Position numbers and translations under genes: made by a program
Notes under the pieces: generated by a model
Told to the model about the DNA's origin: nothing
Seen by the model: only the letters and a program-made list of their open reading frames with translations
Database searches by the model: none
Part shown: piece by piece, positions 1-11,956 of the stretch
How the letters are laid out: each line of letters starts with the position of its first letter
Numbering within the stretch: the first letter of the stretch is position 1
Assembly (NCBI RefSeq): GCF_019297835.1
Contig: NZ_CP079203.1
Span: 1,461,001-1,525,000 of the forward strand
Direction: 5' to 3'
DNA: 64,000 nucleotides
Source of the DNA: Sphingomonas sanguinis
Lineage (GTDB): Bacteria; Pseudomonadota; Alphaproteobacteria; Sphingomonadales; Sphingomonadaceae

Positions 1-1151
1 CCATGCCCGAGGCGCAGATCGTGCCCACGCCGATGAACGGCCTGATCCTGCTGACCGGCACCATCGCCTCGCCCGACGACGCGGCCGAGGCCGAGCGGCT
101 CGTCCAGGCCTATGTCGGCAAGGACACGCGCGTCATCAGCCGGCTGAAGACCGCGACCCCGCTTCAGGTCAATCTTCAAGTCCGTATCGCCGAGGTGAAC
201 CGCAGCTTCGTCAAGCAGATCGGCGTCAACCTGTTGAACCGGGACGCCAATTCCAGCGGCTTCGTGTTCGGCGTCGCCTCAGGGCGTAATCCCGGCTCGA
301 TCACCGACGTCACCGATGCCACCGGTCGGGTGACCGGCACGCAATATACCTTCAATCCCGGTGCGCAGCGCACGACGCTGGGCCTGGGCGGGCGCGTGCT
401 GGGTATGGACCTGCTGAGCGCGATCGATCTGGGCGAGACGCTGGGTCAGGTGTCGACGCTGGCCAATCCCAATCTGACCGCGCTGTCCGGCGAAACCGCG
501 ACCTTCCTGGCGGGTGGCGAAATCCCCATTCCGCTTTCCAGCGGTTTCGGCGCGGTGTCGGTCGAATATAAGCAATATGGCGTCAGCCTGTCCTACACGC
601 CGACGGTTTTGTCCGATGGCCGCATCTCCCTGCGCGTCCGGCCGGAAGTGTCGCAGCTTTCCTCGCTGGGCGCGGTCACGATCAGCGGCACCTCGATCCC
701 CGCGCTGACCACCCGGCGGGCCGAGACGACCCTGGAGCTGGGGTCGGGGCAGAGCATGATGATCGGCGGACTGCTGTCCAACTCGCGCGACAATTCGATC
801 GAAAAGACGCCGTGGCTGGGCGACCTGCCGCTGATCGGTTCGCTGTTCCGCTCCAACGCCTTCAAGCGTAACGAGACCGAACTGGTCATCATCATCACCC
901 CCTATCTGGTGAAGCCGGTCAACGCGCCCTCCGACATCGCACTGCCCACCGACGGGATGCGTTCCCCGAACGATGCCGAGCGGGTGCTGCTGGGGCGTAT
1001 GGGGAGCATCGATCGGACGCCGCGTCCCGTGCCGACCATGGCCCCGCCGGTACAGGGTCGCCCGGTGGCCGCCGGGATCTCCACCACGCCCCCCGCCGCG
1101 GCCGCCCTGCCCGTTCGCAAGACCGTGCCGACTCCCGGCTTTTCCGAATGA
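1..1151 (+). CDS. cpaC: Flp/Tad pilus secretin CpaC (5' end outside window)
   Basis: Outer-membrane secretin of the Flp/Tad pilus machine, the multimeric ring through which the pilus leaves the cell. The visible part starts inside the periplasmic N-domain (a BON-like stretch with LLTGTIASP) and continues through the beta-rich secretin domain, with typical segments such as GEIPIP and the C-terminal TELVIIITPYLV. About 382 residues are visible; family members are usually 450-550, so the signal peptide and first part lie upstream of base 1 and the first Met seen is probably not the start. The last 80 residues are a Pro/Ala-rich tail. It overlaps cpaD by 4 bases, so the two are probably translationally coupled. 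Confidence 0.93.
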   Translation, partial: MPEAQIVPTPMNGLILLTGTIASPDDAAEAERLVQAYVGKDTRVISRLKTATPLQVNLQVRIAEVNRSFVKQIGVNLLNRDANSSGFVFGVASGRNPGSITDVTDATGRVTGTQYTFNPGAQRTTLGLGGRVLGMDLLSAIDLGETLGQVSTLANPNLTALSGETATFLAGGEIPIPLSSGFGAVSVEYKQYGVSLSYTPTVLSDGRISLRVRPEVSQLSSLGAVTISGTSIPALTTRRAETTLELGSGQSMMIGGLLSNSRDNSIEKTPWLGDLPLIGSLFRSNAFKRNETELVIIITPYLVKPVNAPSDIALPTDGMRSPNDAERVLLGRMGSIDRTPRPVPTMAPPVQGRPVAAGISTTPPAAAALPVRKTVPTPGFSE

Positions 1152-1858
1152 CCGCCCGTCCAAGGATCAAGCGCCCCATGCGTCGTTTCCCGCTTCTCCT
1201 GACGCCGCTCGGCCTCGCGCTGATGACCGGCGGCTGCATGGGTGCCGGTCAGCCGGGTCTGGAGTCCGCCCATCAGCCGGTCGTGTCGCAGACCGACTAT
1301 GCGCTCGATCTTGCCTTGTCCGGCGGACGGCTGGCGACGGACGAGGATCGGCGGCTCGACGGCTGGGCGCGCAACCTCCATCTGGGCTATGGCGACCGCG
1401 TCGCGGTGGAGGACCCGGCGGGCGAAGGTCCCGTCGCCTATCGCGAGGTCGCGAACGTCATCGGCCGCTATGGCTTGCTGCTCGGCCAGGCCTCGCCGAT
1501 CACGCGCAGCCCGGTGGCGCCCGCGACCATTCGCGTGGTGGTGACGCGCAGCGTGGCGACCGTGCCCGGCTGTCCCGACTTGCGGAGCGACACCGCACCC
1601 GATCTGGAGGGGCGGACCTCGTCCAACCATGGTTGCGCGATCAACCGCAACCTGGCCGCGATGGTCGCCAACCCCACCGACCTGGTTCAGGGCGTGGGCG
1701 CCCCCGCGGCCACCGATCCCGCCACTGCGACCCGCGCGGTCCGGGCGCTGCGTGTCGCGCCGCCGAGCGGCAATGGCGGCACCACGTTGCGCGATCCGAA
1801 CACGATCCAGAGCGGCGGCGGCGGCCTCCCGGCGCCGAGCGCGGGAGGCGCGCAATGA
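1148..1858 (+). CDS. cpaD: Pilus assembly lipoprotein CpaD
   Basis: CpaD family pilus-assembly lipoprotein, thought to help the CpaC secretin assemble in the outer membrane. The N-terminus is basic, then hydrophobic (RRFPLLLTPLGLALMTG) and ends in a lipobox-like GGC, so it should be lipid-anchored after signal peptidase II cleavage. The body has the family's periplasmic domain, including the C-N-LAAMVANPTDL segment near residues 165-178. The chosen ATG overlaps the cpaC stop; a second ATG 30 bases downstream (MRRFP) would give a more usual signal-peptide length and could be the true start. Its stop overlaps the cpaE start (ATGA). Confidence 0.9.
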   Translation: MTARPRIKRPMRRFPLLLTPLGLALMTGGCMGAGQPGLESAHQPVVSQTDYALDLALSGGRLATDEDRRLDGWARNLHLGYGDRVAVEDPAGEGPVAYREVANVIGRYGLLLGQASPITRSPVAPATIRVVVTRSVATVPGCPDLRSDTAPDLEGRTSSNHGCAINRNLAAMVANPTDLVQGVGAPAATDPATATRAVRALRVAPPSGNGGTTLRDPNTIQSGGGGLPAPSAGGAQ

Positions 1859-3117
1859 ACGCCCCCTGGAAACCCGCCATGCTGACCACGCGCGATCCCT
1901 TCCTGGCCTTTGTCAGCGACGAATGGACGGCGGAGGCGATCCGGCCGCTGGCCGCCGAACAGGGATGGTCGGTCGACAAGGTGATGAAGGGTGGCCTGTC
2001 CGGCGCGATCCAGTCGCTGTCGGTATCGGCCAGCCCCCAAATCCTGCTGGTCGACCTGACCGAGACCGTCGATCCCGCCAGCGAGATCAACAATCTGGCC
2101 GAGGTGTGCGAGCCCGGTACGATCGTGATCGCGATCGGCCCGGTCAACGACGTGCGGCTATACCGTTCGCTGATGGCGAGCGGCCTGCACGATTATCTGC
2201 TGAAGCCGATCAACGCCGACCATTTGCGCGACACGATCGGCCAGGCGCGCAGCCAGCTTCATGCGCCCCGCCCCCTCGACATGGAGCCCGAAAAGGCACC
2301 GTGCAGCGTCGCGGTGGTCGGCGTTCGCGGCGGCGTGGGCGCATCGACCATCGCCACCTCGCTCGGCTGGCTGATGGCGGAGCGGCTGGACCGGACGACC
2401 GCGCTACTCGACCTGGACGTGCATTTCGGCACCGCCGCGCTGGCGCTGGACCTGGAGCCGGGGCGCGGGCTGGTCGATGCGATCGACAATCCCAGCCGCA
2501 TCGACGGGCTGTTCCTGGAACGCGCCATGGTCAAGGCGTCGGAAAAGCTGGCGATCCTGTCGGCCGAAGCCCCGATCAGCGCGCCTATCCTGACCGACGG
2601 CCTCGCCTTCGCGCAGCTGCAGGACGAGATGCGGCTCAATTTCGAATCGACCATCGTCGACCTGCCGCGCGGGTTGATGATCCAGCAGCCGATGCTGGTC
2701 GCGACGGCGCAGACCATCGTGCTGGTCACCGAACTGACCCTGGCCGCCGCGCGCGACACGATCCGCCTGTTGTCCTGGGCCAAGATGCACGCCCCGCAGG
2801 CCACCGTCCTGACCATCGCCAACCGGGTGCAGCCCGCCGCGCAGAGCGAGATCGCGCAGAGCGATTTCGAGGGATCGATCGAACGTCCGATCGATTTCGT
2901 CATGCCCTATGACCCCAAGCTGATCGTCCAGGCCGCCAAAGTCGGCAAGCCCATCGCCGAACTGGGCCGCACGTCGCGCACCATCGCCCCGCTGGTCGAG
3001 CTGACGCAGCGCCTCTGCACCTCGGCCGAGGGCAACGCGGACATGCCCGCGAAACGCGGGCTGCTCGACCGGTTCGACCTGAAGTCGCTGCTCAACAAGC
3101 GGACGCGGGCCGACTGA
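1855..3117 (+). CDS. cpaE: Pilus assembly ATPase-like protein CpaE
   Basis: CpaE/TadZ family protein that places the Tad pilus machine at the pole or membrane. The first 130 residues look like a degenerate receiver domain. The rest is a MinD/ParA-type ATPase with a deviant P-loop, VRGGVGASTIA, around residues 157-167, and a DLDVHFGT stretch after it. Length about 420 residues, normal for the family. The reading frame is open far upstream, but the ATG at 1855 overlaps the cpaD stop and gives the expected N-terminus, so it was preferred. Normally cpaF, the secretion ATPase, follows directly; here tadB starts 5 bases after the stop. Confidence 0.92.
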   Translation: MNAPWKPAMLTTRDPFLAFVSDEWTAEAIRPLAAEQGWSVDKVMKGGLSGAIQSLSVSASPQILLVDLTETVDPASEINNLAEVCEPGTIVIAIGPVNDVRLYRSLMASGLHDYLLKPINADHLRDTIGQARSQLHAPRPLDMEPEKAPCSVAVVGVRGGVGASTIATSLGWLMAERLDRTTALLDLDVHFGTAALALDLEPGRGLVDAIDNPSRIDGLFLERAMVKASEKLAILSAEAPISAPILTDGLAFAQLQDEMRLNFESTIVDLPRGLMIQQPMLVATAQTIVLVTELTLAAARDTIRLLSWAKMHAPQATVLTIANRVQPAAQSEIAQSDFEGSIERPIDFVMPYDPKLIVQAAKVGKPIAELGRTSRTIAPLVELTQRLCTSAEGNADMPAKRGLLDRFDLKSLLNKRTRAD

Positions 3118-3122
3118 CGGCC

Positions 3123-4103
3123 ATGTCGATGTCGGCGACCCTGATCCTGGCCATGGGCGTCTTCCTGACGCTCGCGCTGGCGATGGCGGCCTTTTCGGCC
3201 CCGGTTGGCTCGCGCAGCCAGAACCGGCGGCTGGCCGCATTACGCGGTCGGGTCGCGCTCGACCTCGGCAAGCCGCTGGAGGCGGTGGCCGCGTCGCGCG
3301 GGATCGCGCTGGCGGGCGACACACGGATGGACAAGGCGTTCGGCCGTCTGCTCCCCAATTCCGCAACGCTCGCCACGCGGCTGGACCGCACCGGGCGCGA
3401 CTGGACCGTCGGCCAATATGGCATGGCGAGCGCGGGGCTGGCGTTCGGCTTGATGATCCTGCTGATGATCCTCGGCTGGTCCTTCTTCACCGCCTTGCTG
3501 GTCGGGCTGCTGCTCGGGCTATGGGTGCCGCACATGGTCATCGGGCGGATGATTACGAAGCGCCGGAACAAGTTCGTCATCCGCTTTCCCGATGCCATCG
3601 AGCTGTTGGTGCGTGGCCTGCGTTCGGGCCTGCCCATCTCGGAGACGATGGCGGTCGTCGCGCTGGAGCTGCCCGGCCCGGTGGGCGAGGAGTTTCGCGC
3701 CGTCACCGACCGGATGCGGATCGGCCGGACGATGGACGCCGCGCTTCAGGACACTGCCGATCGGCTCGACATTCCCGAATTCCGCTTCTTCGTCATCGCC
3801 ATCGCCATCCAGCGCGAGACCGGCGGCAACCTGGCCGAGACGCTGTCCAACCTGGCCGAGGTGCTGCGCAAGCGTGCGCAGATGAAGCTGAAGATCAAGG
3901 CGATGTCGTCCGAGTCCAAGGCGTCCGCCTATATCATCGGCTGCCTGCCCTTTGCCGTGTTCGGCATGATCTGGATGATCAACCAGCCCTATATGGCGCG
4001 CTTCTTCGTCGATCCGCGCCTGATGCTGGTCGGGGCGGCAGGCTTTCTCTGGATGGGCCTGGGCGCGTTCATCATGTCCCGCATGATCAGCTTCGAGATC
4101 TGA
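3123..4103 (+). CDS. tadB: Tad pilus inner-membrane platform protein TadB
   Basis: Type II secretion F-domain protein that, with TadC, forms the inner-membrane platform of the Flp pilus motor. It has an N-terminal membrane segment (residues 4-25), a paired hydrophobic stretch near 105-140, the cytoplasmic F domain (FPDAIELLVRGLRSGLPISETM and RETGGNLAETLSNLAEVLRKR) and two C-terminal membrane segments. The length of 326 residues fits the family. It starts 5 bases after cpaE and its TGA is directly followed by the tadC ATG, so the genes form one transcription unit. Confidence 0.93.
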   Translation: MSMSATLILAMGVFLTLALAMAAFSAPVGSRSQNRRLAALRGRVALDLGKPLEAVAASRGIALAGDTRMDKAFGRLLPNSATLATRLDRTGRDWTVGQYGMASAGLAFGLMILLMILGWSFFTALLVGLLLGLWVPHMVIGRMITKRRNKFVIRFPDAIELLVRGLRSGLPISETMAVVALELPGPVGEEFRAVTDRMRIGRTMDAALQDTADRLDIPEFRFFVIAIAIQRETGGNLAETLSNLAEVLRKRAQMKLKIKAMSSESKASAYIIGCLPFAVFGMIWMINQPYMARFFVDPRLMLVGAAGFLWMGLGAFIMSRMISFEI

Positions 4104-5096
4104 ATGACCCGTCCCGCGCCCGCCTTTTTTGGCCTCGACCCGGCATCGCTGACCGCGCTGCTCTGGGGCATCTGCGTCTTTGCGCTGCTGTGCGCGGGCT
4201 ATATGCTGATCGGCAGCCGCGACCCGATGACGCGCCGGGTCCGCGCGCTCAACGAACGGCGCGACTCGCTCAAGATCGGTGGCGAGAGCGGCCCCAAGCG
4301 GCGCGCCCAGCTGATCGACCGCGCCACCCTGCTGGACCGGATGCGCACGGTCCTGAGCATGCTCAAGGTCTTGCAGGACGAACAGGTCAAGGCGGTTCAG
4401 ATCAAGCTGCTGCAGGCGGGTATCCGATCGAAGGACATGGCGGTCGCGGTCATTTTCGGGCGCCTGGCCCTGCCGATCGTGCTGGGCGGCACGATGGCGC
4501 TTTGGGTCTATGGCACCGAGGATTTCGCCGACTGGAGCGGGTTCAGCTGCTACATGCTGGTCGCGGGTACGCTGATCCTGTCTTACAAGGCGCCCGACCT
4601 GGCGCTGAAGAACCAGATCGACAAGCGCACCGCCGCGATCCGCAAGGGATTGCCCGACGCGCTCGACCTGATGGTCATCTGTGCCGAGGCGGGGCTGACC
4701 GTCGATGCCGCCTTCGCCCGAGTCGCGCGGGAGCTGCGCCGCGCCTATCCCGAGCTGGGCGACGAGTTCCAGCTGACCTCGGTCGAGTTGGGCTTCCTGA
4801 CCGACCGGCGGCAGGCGCTGGAGAATCTCGCCATGCGGGTCAATCTGGACTCGCTGCGCGGCGTCGTCACCACGATGATCCAGACCGAGAAATACGGTAC
4901 GCCGCTGGCCAGCGCGCTACGCGTCCTGTCGGCCGAGTTCCGCCACGAACGCATGATGCGCGCCGAGGAAAAGGCCGCCCGTCTGCCCGCGATCATGACG
5001 GTGCCGCTGATCCTGTTCATCCTGCCGGTGCTGTTCGTCGTCATCCTCGGCCCCGCCGCCTGTTCGATCAAGGATACGCTGATCGCGGGGCAATAA
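4104..5096 (+). CDS. tadC: Tad pilus inner-membrane platform protein TadC
   Basis: Second F-domain protein of the Tad inner-membrane platform. The family signature KGLPDALDLMVICAEAGLTVDAAFARVARE lies in the middle, and a final hydrophobic segment (IMTVPLILFILPVLFVVILGPA) closes the protein. 330 residues, normal for TadC. The start directly follows the tadB stop with no gap. The pilus operon seems to end here: no TadD-like TPR protein follows within the window. Confidence 0.92.
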   Translation: MTRPAPAFFGLDPASLTALLWGICVFALLCAGYMLIGSRDPMTRRVRALNERRDSLKIGGESGPKRRAQLIDRATLLDRMRTVLSMLKVLQDEQVKAVQIKLLQAGIRSKDMAVAVIFGRLALPIVLGGTMALWVYGTEDFADWSGFSCYMLVAGTLILSYKAPDLALKNQIDKRTAAIRKGLPDALDLMVICAEAGLTVDAAFARVARELRRAYPELGDEFQLTSVELGFLTDRRQALENLAMRVNLDSLRGVVTTMIQTEKYGTPLASALRVLSAEFRHERMMRAEEKAARLPAIMTVPLILFILPVLFVVILGPAACSIKDTLIAGQ

Positions 5097-5175
5097 GCCC
5101 GGCTTCGCAACCAGCATCCGTTCCAGTCGTTGATCGGTCGTAACAGACCTAATTCAACAGGATGGGATCGACGCG

Positions 5176-5550
5176 ATGCTGTTCACTTCGACGACGCAGT
5201 TCGCCGTGCTGGGGCTGGTCCTCATCGCGGGTTGGTTCTTCGGGCTGGCGAGCCATCCGGGCGGCCGCAAATGGCGCACCCGCTACTCCACCGAGCGCGA
5301 CGCCCATGCCGCGCAGGTCAAGGATACCGAAGCCAAGCTGTCGGCGGCACAGGCCCGCATCGCCGAACTGGAAAAGGAAAACCGCCGCCTGGCGAGTGCC
5401 CAGCCGGTCGCGGCCGCGCCGGTGGTGGAGCGGGCCGCCCCGGCGTCGACCTATCGCCCGGTCGCGGCGAGCGCGGCGCGTCCGGCCTATCCTGCGGGTG
5501 AGCGTCGCGGGTGGTTCGACTTCGGCAACCGGGTGACGACCCACGGGTGA
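5176..5550 (+). CDS. Small membrane-anchored coiled-coil protein, function unknown
   Basis: A 124-residue protein that I do not recognise. It has one N-terminal membrane segment (about 8-26, FAVLGLVLIAGWFFGLA) followed by a charged helical stretch (about 38-75, TERDAHAAQVKDTEAKL onwards) with coiled-coil character, then an Ala/Pro-rich tail ending in WFDFGNR. This layout resembles small membrane proteins that follow Tad loci or sit near cell-envelope genes in sphingomonads. Overlapping frames are open here too; this one was chosen for its clean membrane anchor and coiled coil. It lies 79 bases after tadC on the same strand, so co-transcription is possible but not shown. Confidence 0.6.
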   Translation: MLFTSTTQFAVLGLVLIAGWFFGLASHPGGRKWRTRYSTERDAHAAQVKDTEAKLSAAQARIAELEKENRRLASAQPVAAAPVVERAAPASTYRPVAASAARPAYPAGERRGWFDFGNRVTTHG

Positions 5551-5586
5551 TTGGTTTTGTGGGGTTAGGGCTCGGTGAGACACCCT

Positions 5587-5732
5587 GCCCTCCCCCATCC
5601 CCTCCCGCTTGCGGGAGGGGTGTGCGAAGCGGAAACGTCTAGCGCTTCAATCGGTCCATCGTTTTCGAGAGACACGAAACCGCTGCCCGGAAACGCCCCC
5701 CTCCCGCAAGCGGGAGGGGATGGGGGAGGGGG
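5587..5732. repeat. Pair of GC-rich palindromic repeats in inverted orientation (family A)
   Basis: Two copies of the same short element face each other. Each has a pyrimidine-rich strand, CCCTCCCCCATCCC, followed by a hairpin CTCCCGCTTGCGGGAG (here CTCCCGCAAGCGGGAG in the other copy). They span 5587-5620 and 5697-5732 with about 76 bases between, so the whole unit can fold back on itself, like a REP doublet. The element sits in the gap between a plus-strand gene and the end of ppdK. Related copies occur at 9613, 17750, 17817, 43876 and 43969. Confidence 0.85.
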
Positions 5733-5780
5733 AGGGAAGTTTCCGGGCGATAAACCCGCCGAAACCTCCTCACCCCGACA

Positions 5781-8441
<2,661 letters not shown>

Positions 8442-8565
8442 CGGTTCGATCCTTTACTGGTCGTCACGTCCGACGCCCTGGGGACACAGGCGTCGGTGTT
8501 AATAAGGCGATATTGCCGGAGGGGAAGACAGGAACGTTCGCCCCCGTCTCCCGATCCGGCTCAAC

Positions 8566-10776
8566 TCATCCCTCGATCCGCGAGAAATCCGCGACCGTAT
8601 GCACGGCGGCCCGGACCCGCGCGAGCAGCGCGAGGCGCGCGGTCCGCTTGGCCGGATCGGCATCGTTGACGGTCACATCGTCGAAGAACCGGTCGATCGG
8701 CGCGCGAAGCGAGGCGAGCGCGGCCATCGCGGCCTCGAAATCCTCGGCCTTCACCGCTTGCGCCGCCTTCGGCTCGGCCGCGTCGAGCGCGGCGATCAGA
8801 TCGGCCTCGGCGGGTTCGAGCGTGTAGGTCGGCGCGGTCCAGACCTGGTCGCCCTCGACGCCTTCCTTCTTCAGGATGTTCGCGGCGCGCTTATAGCCGG
8901 CGAGCAGGTTGGTGCCGTCGTCGGTGGTGACGAAGGCTTGCAGCGCACGGACGCGGGCGAGCAGGCGGACGAGGTCGTCCTCGCCGCCGAGCGCGAACAC
9001 CGCGTCGATCAGGTCGTGACGGACGCCCGCTTCGCGTTGCTGGACTTTCAGGCGGTCGATGATGAAGTCCATCATCTCCGTCGATCCGTGGTCGACATTG
9101 CCCATGGCTCGGATGCTAGCCGCGTAGAAGGGCAAACGCAGGCCGTTCTGCTGGATTGTGCTGGCGATACCCAACGCCGCCCGGCGCAAAGCGAACGGAT
9201 CTTTCGAACCGCTGGGCTTCAAACCGACCATGAAGAATTGTGCGACGCTATCCAGCTTATCCGCCAGCGCCACGGCCACCGTCACCGGCGCGGTGGGGAC
9301 GTCATCCCCCTGCCCGACCGGCTTGTAATGATCGCGAACCGCCTCGGCGACGCGCGGGTCTTCGCCCTGCGCGGCGGCGTAATAGCCACCCATCAGGCCC
9401 TGCAATTCGGGAAACTCGCCGACCATGCCGGTGACGAGATCGGCCTTCGCAAGGTACGCGGCGCGCTCTGCCAGATCGGCAAGCTCGCCCCCTCCGCTTG
9501 CGAGTTTCAGGTCGGTCATGCCCCCGGCATGACCTGAACGATGCGGGGCATCGTTCACCTGAAACTGGGATGGGGGGGGGACGGTGCCGCTGGCGACGTC
9601 GCTTGGGGCACTGCCCTCCCCTAGCCCCTCCCGCCTGCGGGAGGGGGATTCGGTCACGATACCCTCTTCGACCAGCCAACGGGCCAGTTTGGCCACGCGC
9701 TCGACCTTGTCGGCGACGGTGCCGAGCTTTTCGTGGAAGACGATCTTTTCCAGCTTGGGCCGCAGCTCGTCGAGCCTGGTCTTCAGGTCCGTCTCGTAGA
9801 AGAAACGCGCGTCGGACAGGCGGGCGGCGAGCACCTTGCCATTGCCCTCGACGATCTTCGCGCCGCCATCGGTCGCCTCGATATTGGCAGTGCAGACGAA
9901 CGCGTTCGCCAGCTTGCCGTCGCCCGAACGGCAGACGAAGTACTTCTGGTTCACCCGCGCGGTCAGCTGGATGACCTCCGGCGGCACGTCGAGATAGGCT
10001 TGGTCGAAGCGGCCGAGCAGCGGCACCGGCCATTCGGTCAGCCCGGCATTCTCGGCGACCAGCCCTTCGTCCTCGACCAGCTCCAGCCCGGCCTCGGCGG
10101 CGAGCGCGGAGGCGCGCTGACGGATGATCGCGGCGCGCTCGTCCTGGTCGACCAGCACCTTGGCGGCGCGCAGTTGCTCGACATAGGTGTCCGCGCCGGT
10201 CAGCACGATCTCGGCGGGCGCGTGGAAACGGTGACCGCGCGTCGTATTGCCGCTGGTGATCCCGGCGATTGCGAACGGCACCACCTCGCCGCCAAACAGC
10301 GCGACGATGGCGTGCAGCGGACGAACCCAGCGCATCGACTCGGTCGAGGCGGACTCGGCGCCCCAGCGCATCGACTTGGGCCAGGGGAAGGCACGAACGA
10401 TCGCGGGGATCGCCTCGGCCAGCACTTCCGCCGTCGCGCGACCGGGCTTTTCGGTGATCGCGAACAGCACGCCGTCGCGCTCGGTCAGTTGCTCGCGCGT
10501 CAGCCCGGTCTTGCGCAGGAAGCCCTCCAGCGCCTGCGGCGGGGCGGAGGCACGCGGCCCCTTCACTTCCTCGGACACTGCCTCGGTCGCGGACGGAAGG
10601 TCCTTAGCGATCAGCGCCAGACGGCGAGGCCCCGCATAGGTGACGATCTCGCCCGCCGACAGACCGGCTTTCGCCAGTTCGGCAGTGAAGAGCTTGGCCA
10701 GATTCTCCCGCGCCCCCGCCTGCATCCGGGCGGGGATTTCTTCGGAGCGGAGTTCGAGCAGAAAATCGGTCATCAC
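8566..10776 (-). CDS. glyS: Glycine--tRNA ligase beta subunit with an in-frame repeat insertion
   Basis: Beta subunit of the tetrameric (alpha2beta2) glycyl-tRNA synthetase. The N-terminus ([15 protein letters not shown]) and C-terminal anticodon-binding region (ANILKKEG and [20 protein letters not shown]) are typical. 736 residues against about 690 for most homologues. The extra length is a low-complexity stretch at about residues 374-430 containing [12 protein letters not shown], which is a translated family A palindromic repeat plus two further hairpins; it separates LARWLVEEG from [26 protein letters not shown], which are nearly adjacent in ordinary GlyS. The frame stays open through the insert. 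The start overlaps the glyQ stop by 4 bases. Confidence 0.95.
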   Translation of the reverse strand: MMTDFLLELRSEEIPARMQAGARENLAKLFTAELAKAGLSAGEIVTYAGPRRLALIAKDLPSATEAVSEEVKGPRASAPPQALEGFLRKTGLTREQLTERDGVLFAITEKPGRATAEVLAEAIPAIVRAFPWPKSMRWGAESASTESMRWVRPLHAIVALFGGEVVPFAIAGITSGNTTRGHRFHAPAEIVLTGADTYVEQLRAAKVLVDQDERAAIIRQRASALAAEAGLELVEDEGLVAENAGLTEWPVPLLGRFDQAYLDVPPEVIQLTARVNQKYFVCRSGDGKLANAFVCTANIEATDGGAKIVEGNGKVLAARLSDARFFYETDLKTRLDELRPKLEKIVFHEKLGTVADKVERVAKLARWLVEEGIVTESPSRRREGLGEGSAPSDVASGTVPPPSQFQVNDAPHRSGHAGGMTDLKLASGGGELADLAERAAYLAKADLVTGMVGEFPELQGLMGGYYAAAQGEDPRVAEAVRDHYKPVGQGDDVPTAPVTVAVALADKLDSVAQFFMVGLKPSGSKDPFALRRAALGIASTIQQNGLRLPFYAASIRAMGNVDHGSTEMMDFIIDRLKVQQREAGVRHDLIDAVFALGGEDDLVRLLARVRALQAFVTTDDGTNLLAGYKRAANILKKEGVEGDQVWTAPTYTLEPAEADLIAALDAAEPKAAQAVKAEDFEAAMAALASLRAPIDRFFDDVTVNDADPAKRTARLALLARVRAAVHTVADFSRIEG
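9487..9655. repeat. Composite palindromic repeat inside glyS
   Basis: A block that does not belong to the glyS family. It has an outer inverted pair GTTTCAGGT / ACCTGAAAC (about 9504-9566), inside which sit two small hairpins, GGTCATGCC-CCC-GGCATGACC and GAACGATGC-GG-GGCATCGTTC. After it comes one family A unit (about 9613-9652: CCCTCCCCTAGCCCCTCC then a CCGCCTGCGG hairpin). Every part is read in the glyS frame without a stop. Confidence 0.8.
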
Positions 10777-11660
10777 GCGGCCCAGCCGTTCTTATCCATC
10801 CAGGCGCCGCACGCGCCCTTCGCCAGATCGCGGACCCGGCCCATATAGGCTTGGCGCTCCGCCACCGAGATCACGCCGCGCGCCTGCAGCAGGTTGAAGG
10901 TGTGGCTGGCCTTGATCGCCTGTTCATAGGCGGGGATGGGCAGCTTGGCCTCCAGACAGCGCTCGCACTCGGCCGCAGCCTTCTTGAAGGCGTCGAACAG
11001 CGTGTCGGTGTCGGCGACCTCGAAGTTCCAGGTCGACATCTGCTTCTCGTTTTCGAGAAACACGTCGCCGTAACTCACGCCCGCATCGTTGAAGCGCAGG
11101 TCGTACACATTGTCGACGTCCTGGATGTACATGGCCAGACGCTCGAGCCCATAGGTCAGCTCGCCCGCGACCGGCTTCATGTCGTATCCGCCCATCTGCT
11201 GGAAATAGGTGAACTGCGTCACCTCCATCCCGTCGCACCAGACTTCCCAGCCCAGCCCCCAGGCACCCAGGGTCGGGCTTTCCCAATCATCCTCGACGAA
11301 GCGGATGTCGTGCTTGGTCATGTCGACGCCGATCGCCGCCAGGCTACCCAGATACAGGTCCTGCAGATCGGCGGGCGAAGGCTTCAGGATCACCTGATAC
11401 TGGTAATAATGCTGAAGCCGGTTGGGGTTCTCGCCATAGCGGCCGTCGGTCGGACGGCGGCAGGGCTGGACAAAGGCGGCGTTCCACGAGTCCGGCCCCA
11501 GCGCGCGCAGCGTGGTCGCGGGGTGAAAGGTGCCCGCCCCCATCTCCATGTCATAGGGTTGCAGGATCACGCATCCCCGCTCGCTCCAATAATCATGGAG
11601 GGTGAGGATCATGCGCTGGAAGGAAAGTGGTCCTTCCGGGGAGCCGTTTCGGGTCTGCAT
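10773..11660 (-). CDS. glyQ: Glycine--tRNA ligase alpha subunit
   Basis: Alpha subunit that, with GlyS, charges tRNA-Gly. It carries the conserved class II core: [44 protein letters not shown] and [31 protein letters not shown]. The reading frame is open to 11864, but the upstream part is not conserved and crosses a large inverted repeat. The ATG at 11660 ([15 protein letters not shown]) gives 295 residues, the usual size, and was preferred. Stop overlaps the glyS start (ATGA), so expression should be coupled. Confidence 0.94.
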   Translation of the reverse strand: MQTRNGSPEGPLSFQRMILTLHDYWSERGCVILQPYDMEMGAGTFHPATTLRALGPDSWNAAFVQPCRRPTDGRYGENPNRLQHYYQYQVILKPSPADLQDLYLGSLAAIGVDMTKHDIRFVEDDWESPTLGAWGLGWEVWCDGMEVTQFTYFQQMGGYDMKPVAGELTYGLERLAMYIQDVDNVYDLRFNDAGVSYGDVFLENEKQMSTWNFEVADTDTLFDAFKKAAAECERCLEAKLPIPAYEQAIKASHTFNLLQARGVISVAERQAYMGRVRDLAKGACGAWMDKNGWAA

Positions 11661-11721
11661 AATGGCGCAGGCTTTGGCGGATGGCCCTTGTGCGGTCAAG
11701 GCGAGCGGGCTTTTCGTAACC

Positions 11722-11796
11722 GCACCGGCCCGCCCCCCCCCCGACCGCCCATTCAGAATACGCTGTGGGCGGTCGGGTGGGGAAGCGGGCCGGTGC
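11722..11796. repeat. Large GC-rich inverted repeat upstream of glyQ
   Basis: Two nested arms match: GCACCGGCCCGC (11722-11733) with GCGGGCCGGTGC (11785-11796), and GACCGCCCA (about 11743-11751) with TGGGCGGTC (11766-11774). Runs of C and G separate the arms and the loop is about 14 bases. It lies about 60 bases upstream of the glyQ start, between glyQ and the divergent regulator operon. It could be a single palindromic mobile repeat or a structured glyQ leader; the sequence alone does not decide. Confidence 0.7.
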
Positions 11797-11844
11797 CGCA
11801 TCCGCGCGAGCGGATCGAACCAAAAGTCAGCCAAACGTGATATT

Positions 11845-11925
11845 TTGTCATGTCTTGTTGACAATGTCGCGACTCACTGTCACTTTGTCATGGTCACCTG
11901 ACATTACGTCATGCATGGGTGACAA
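11845..11925. promoter_or_regulatory. Three TTGTCA-N8-TGACAA dyads, probable operator of the HTH regulator
   Basis: Three inverted repeats of identical build: TTGTCA (11845-11850) N8 TGACAA (11859-11864); TTGTCA (11885-11890) N8 TGACAT (11899-11904); ACGTCA (11906-11911) N8 TGACAA (11920-11925). Centres are 40 and 21 bases apart, about four and two helical turns, so the sites face the same side of the DNA. The first contains TTGACA, which could serve as a -35 box. They lie just upstream of a small Xre-like regulator gene; autorepression is the natural inference. Confidence 0.75.
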
Positions 11926-11956
11926 AGGGAGGTTGGCCATGCAAGAGGAGGTGGAC

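Noticed and set aside
973..1854. Extension of cpaE upstream of 1855
   Set aside because: The extra part is Arg/Pro-rich and overlaps cpaC and cpaD coding sequence; the ATG overlapping the cpaD stop is the natural start.
11661..11864. Longer glyQ start at 11864
   Set aside because: The added residues are not part of GlyQ and run through the large inverted repeat; the ATG at 11660 gives normal length.
11850..11886. Firm promoter call for the HTH operon
   Set aside because: TTGACA at 11858 is a good -35, but the hexamer 17 bases on (CACTTT) is a poor -10, so it is only mentioned with the operator.
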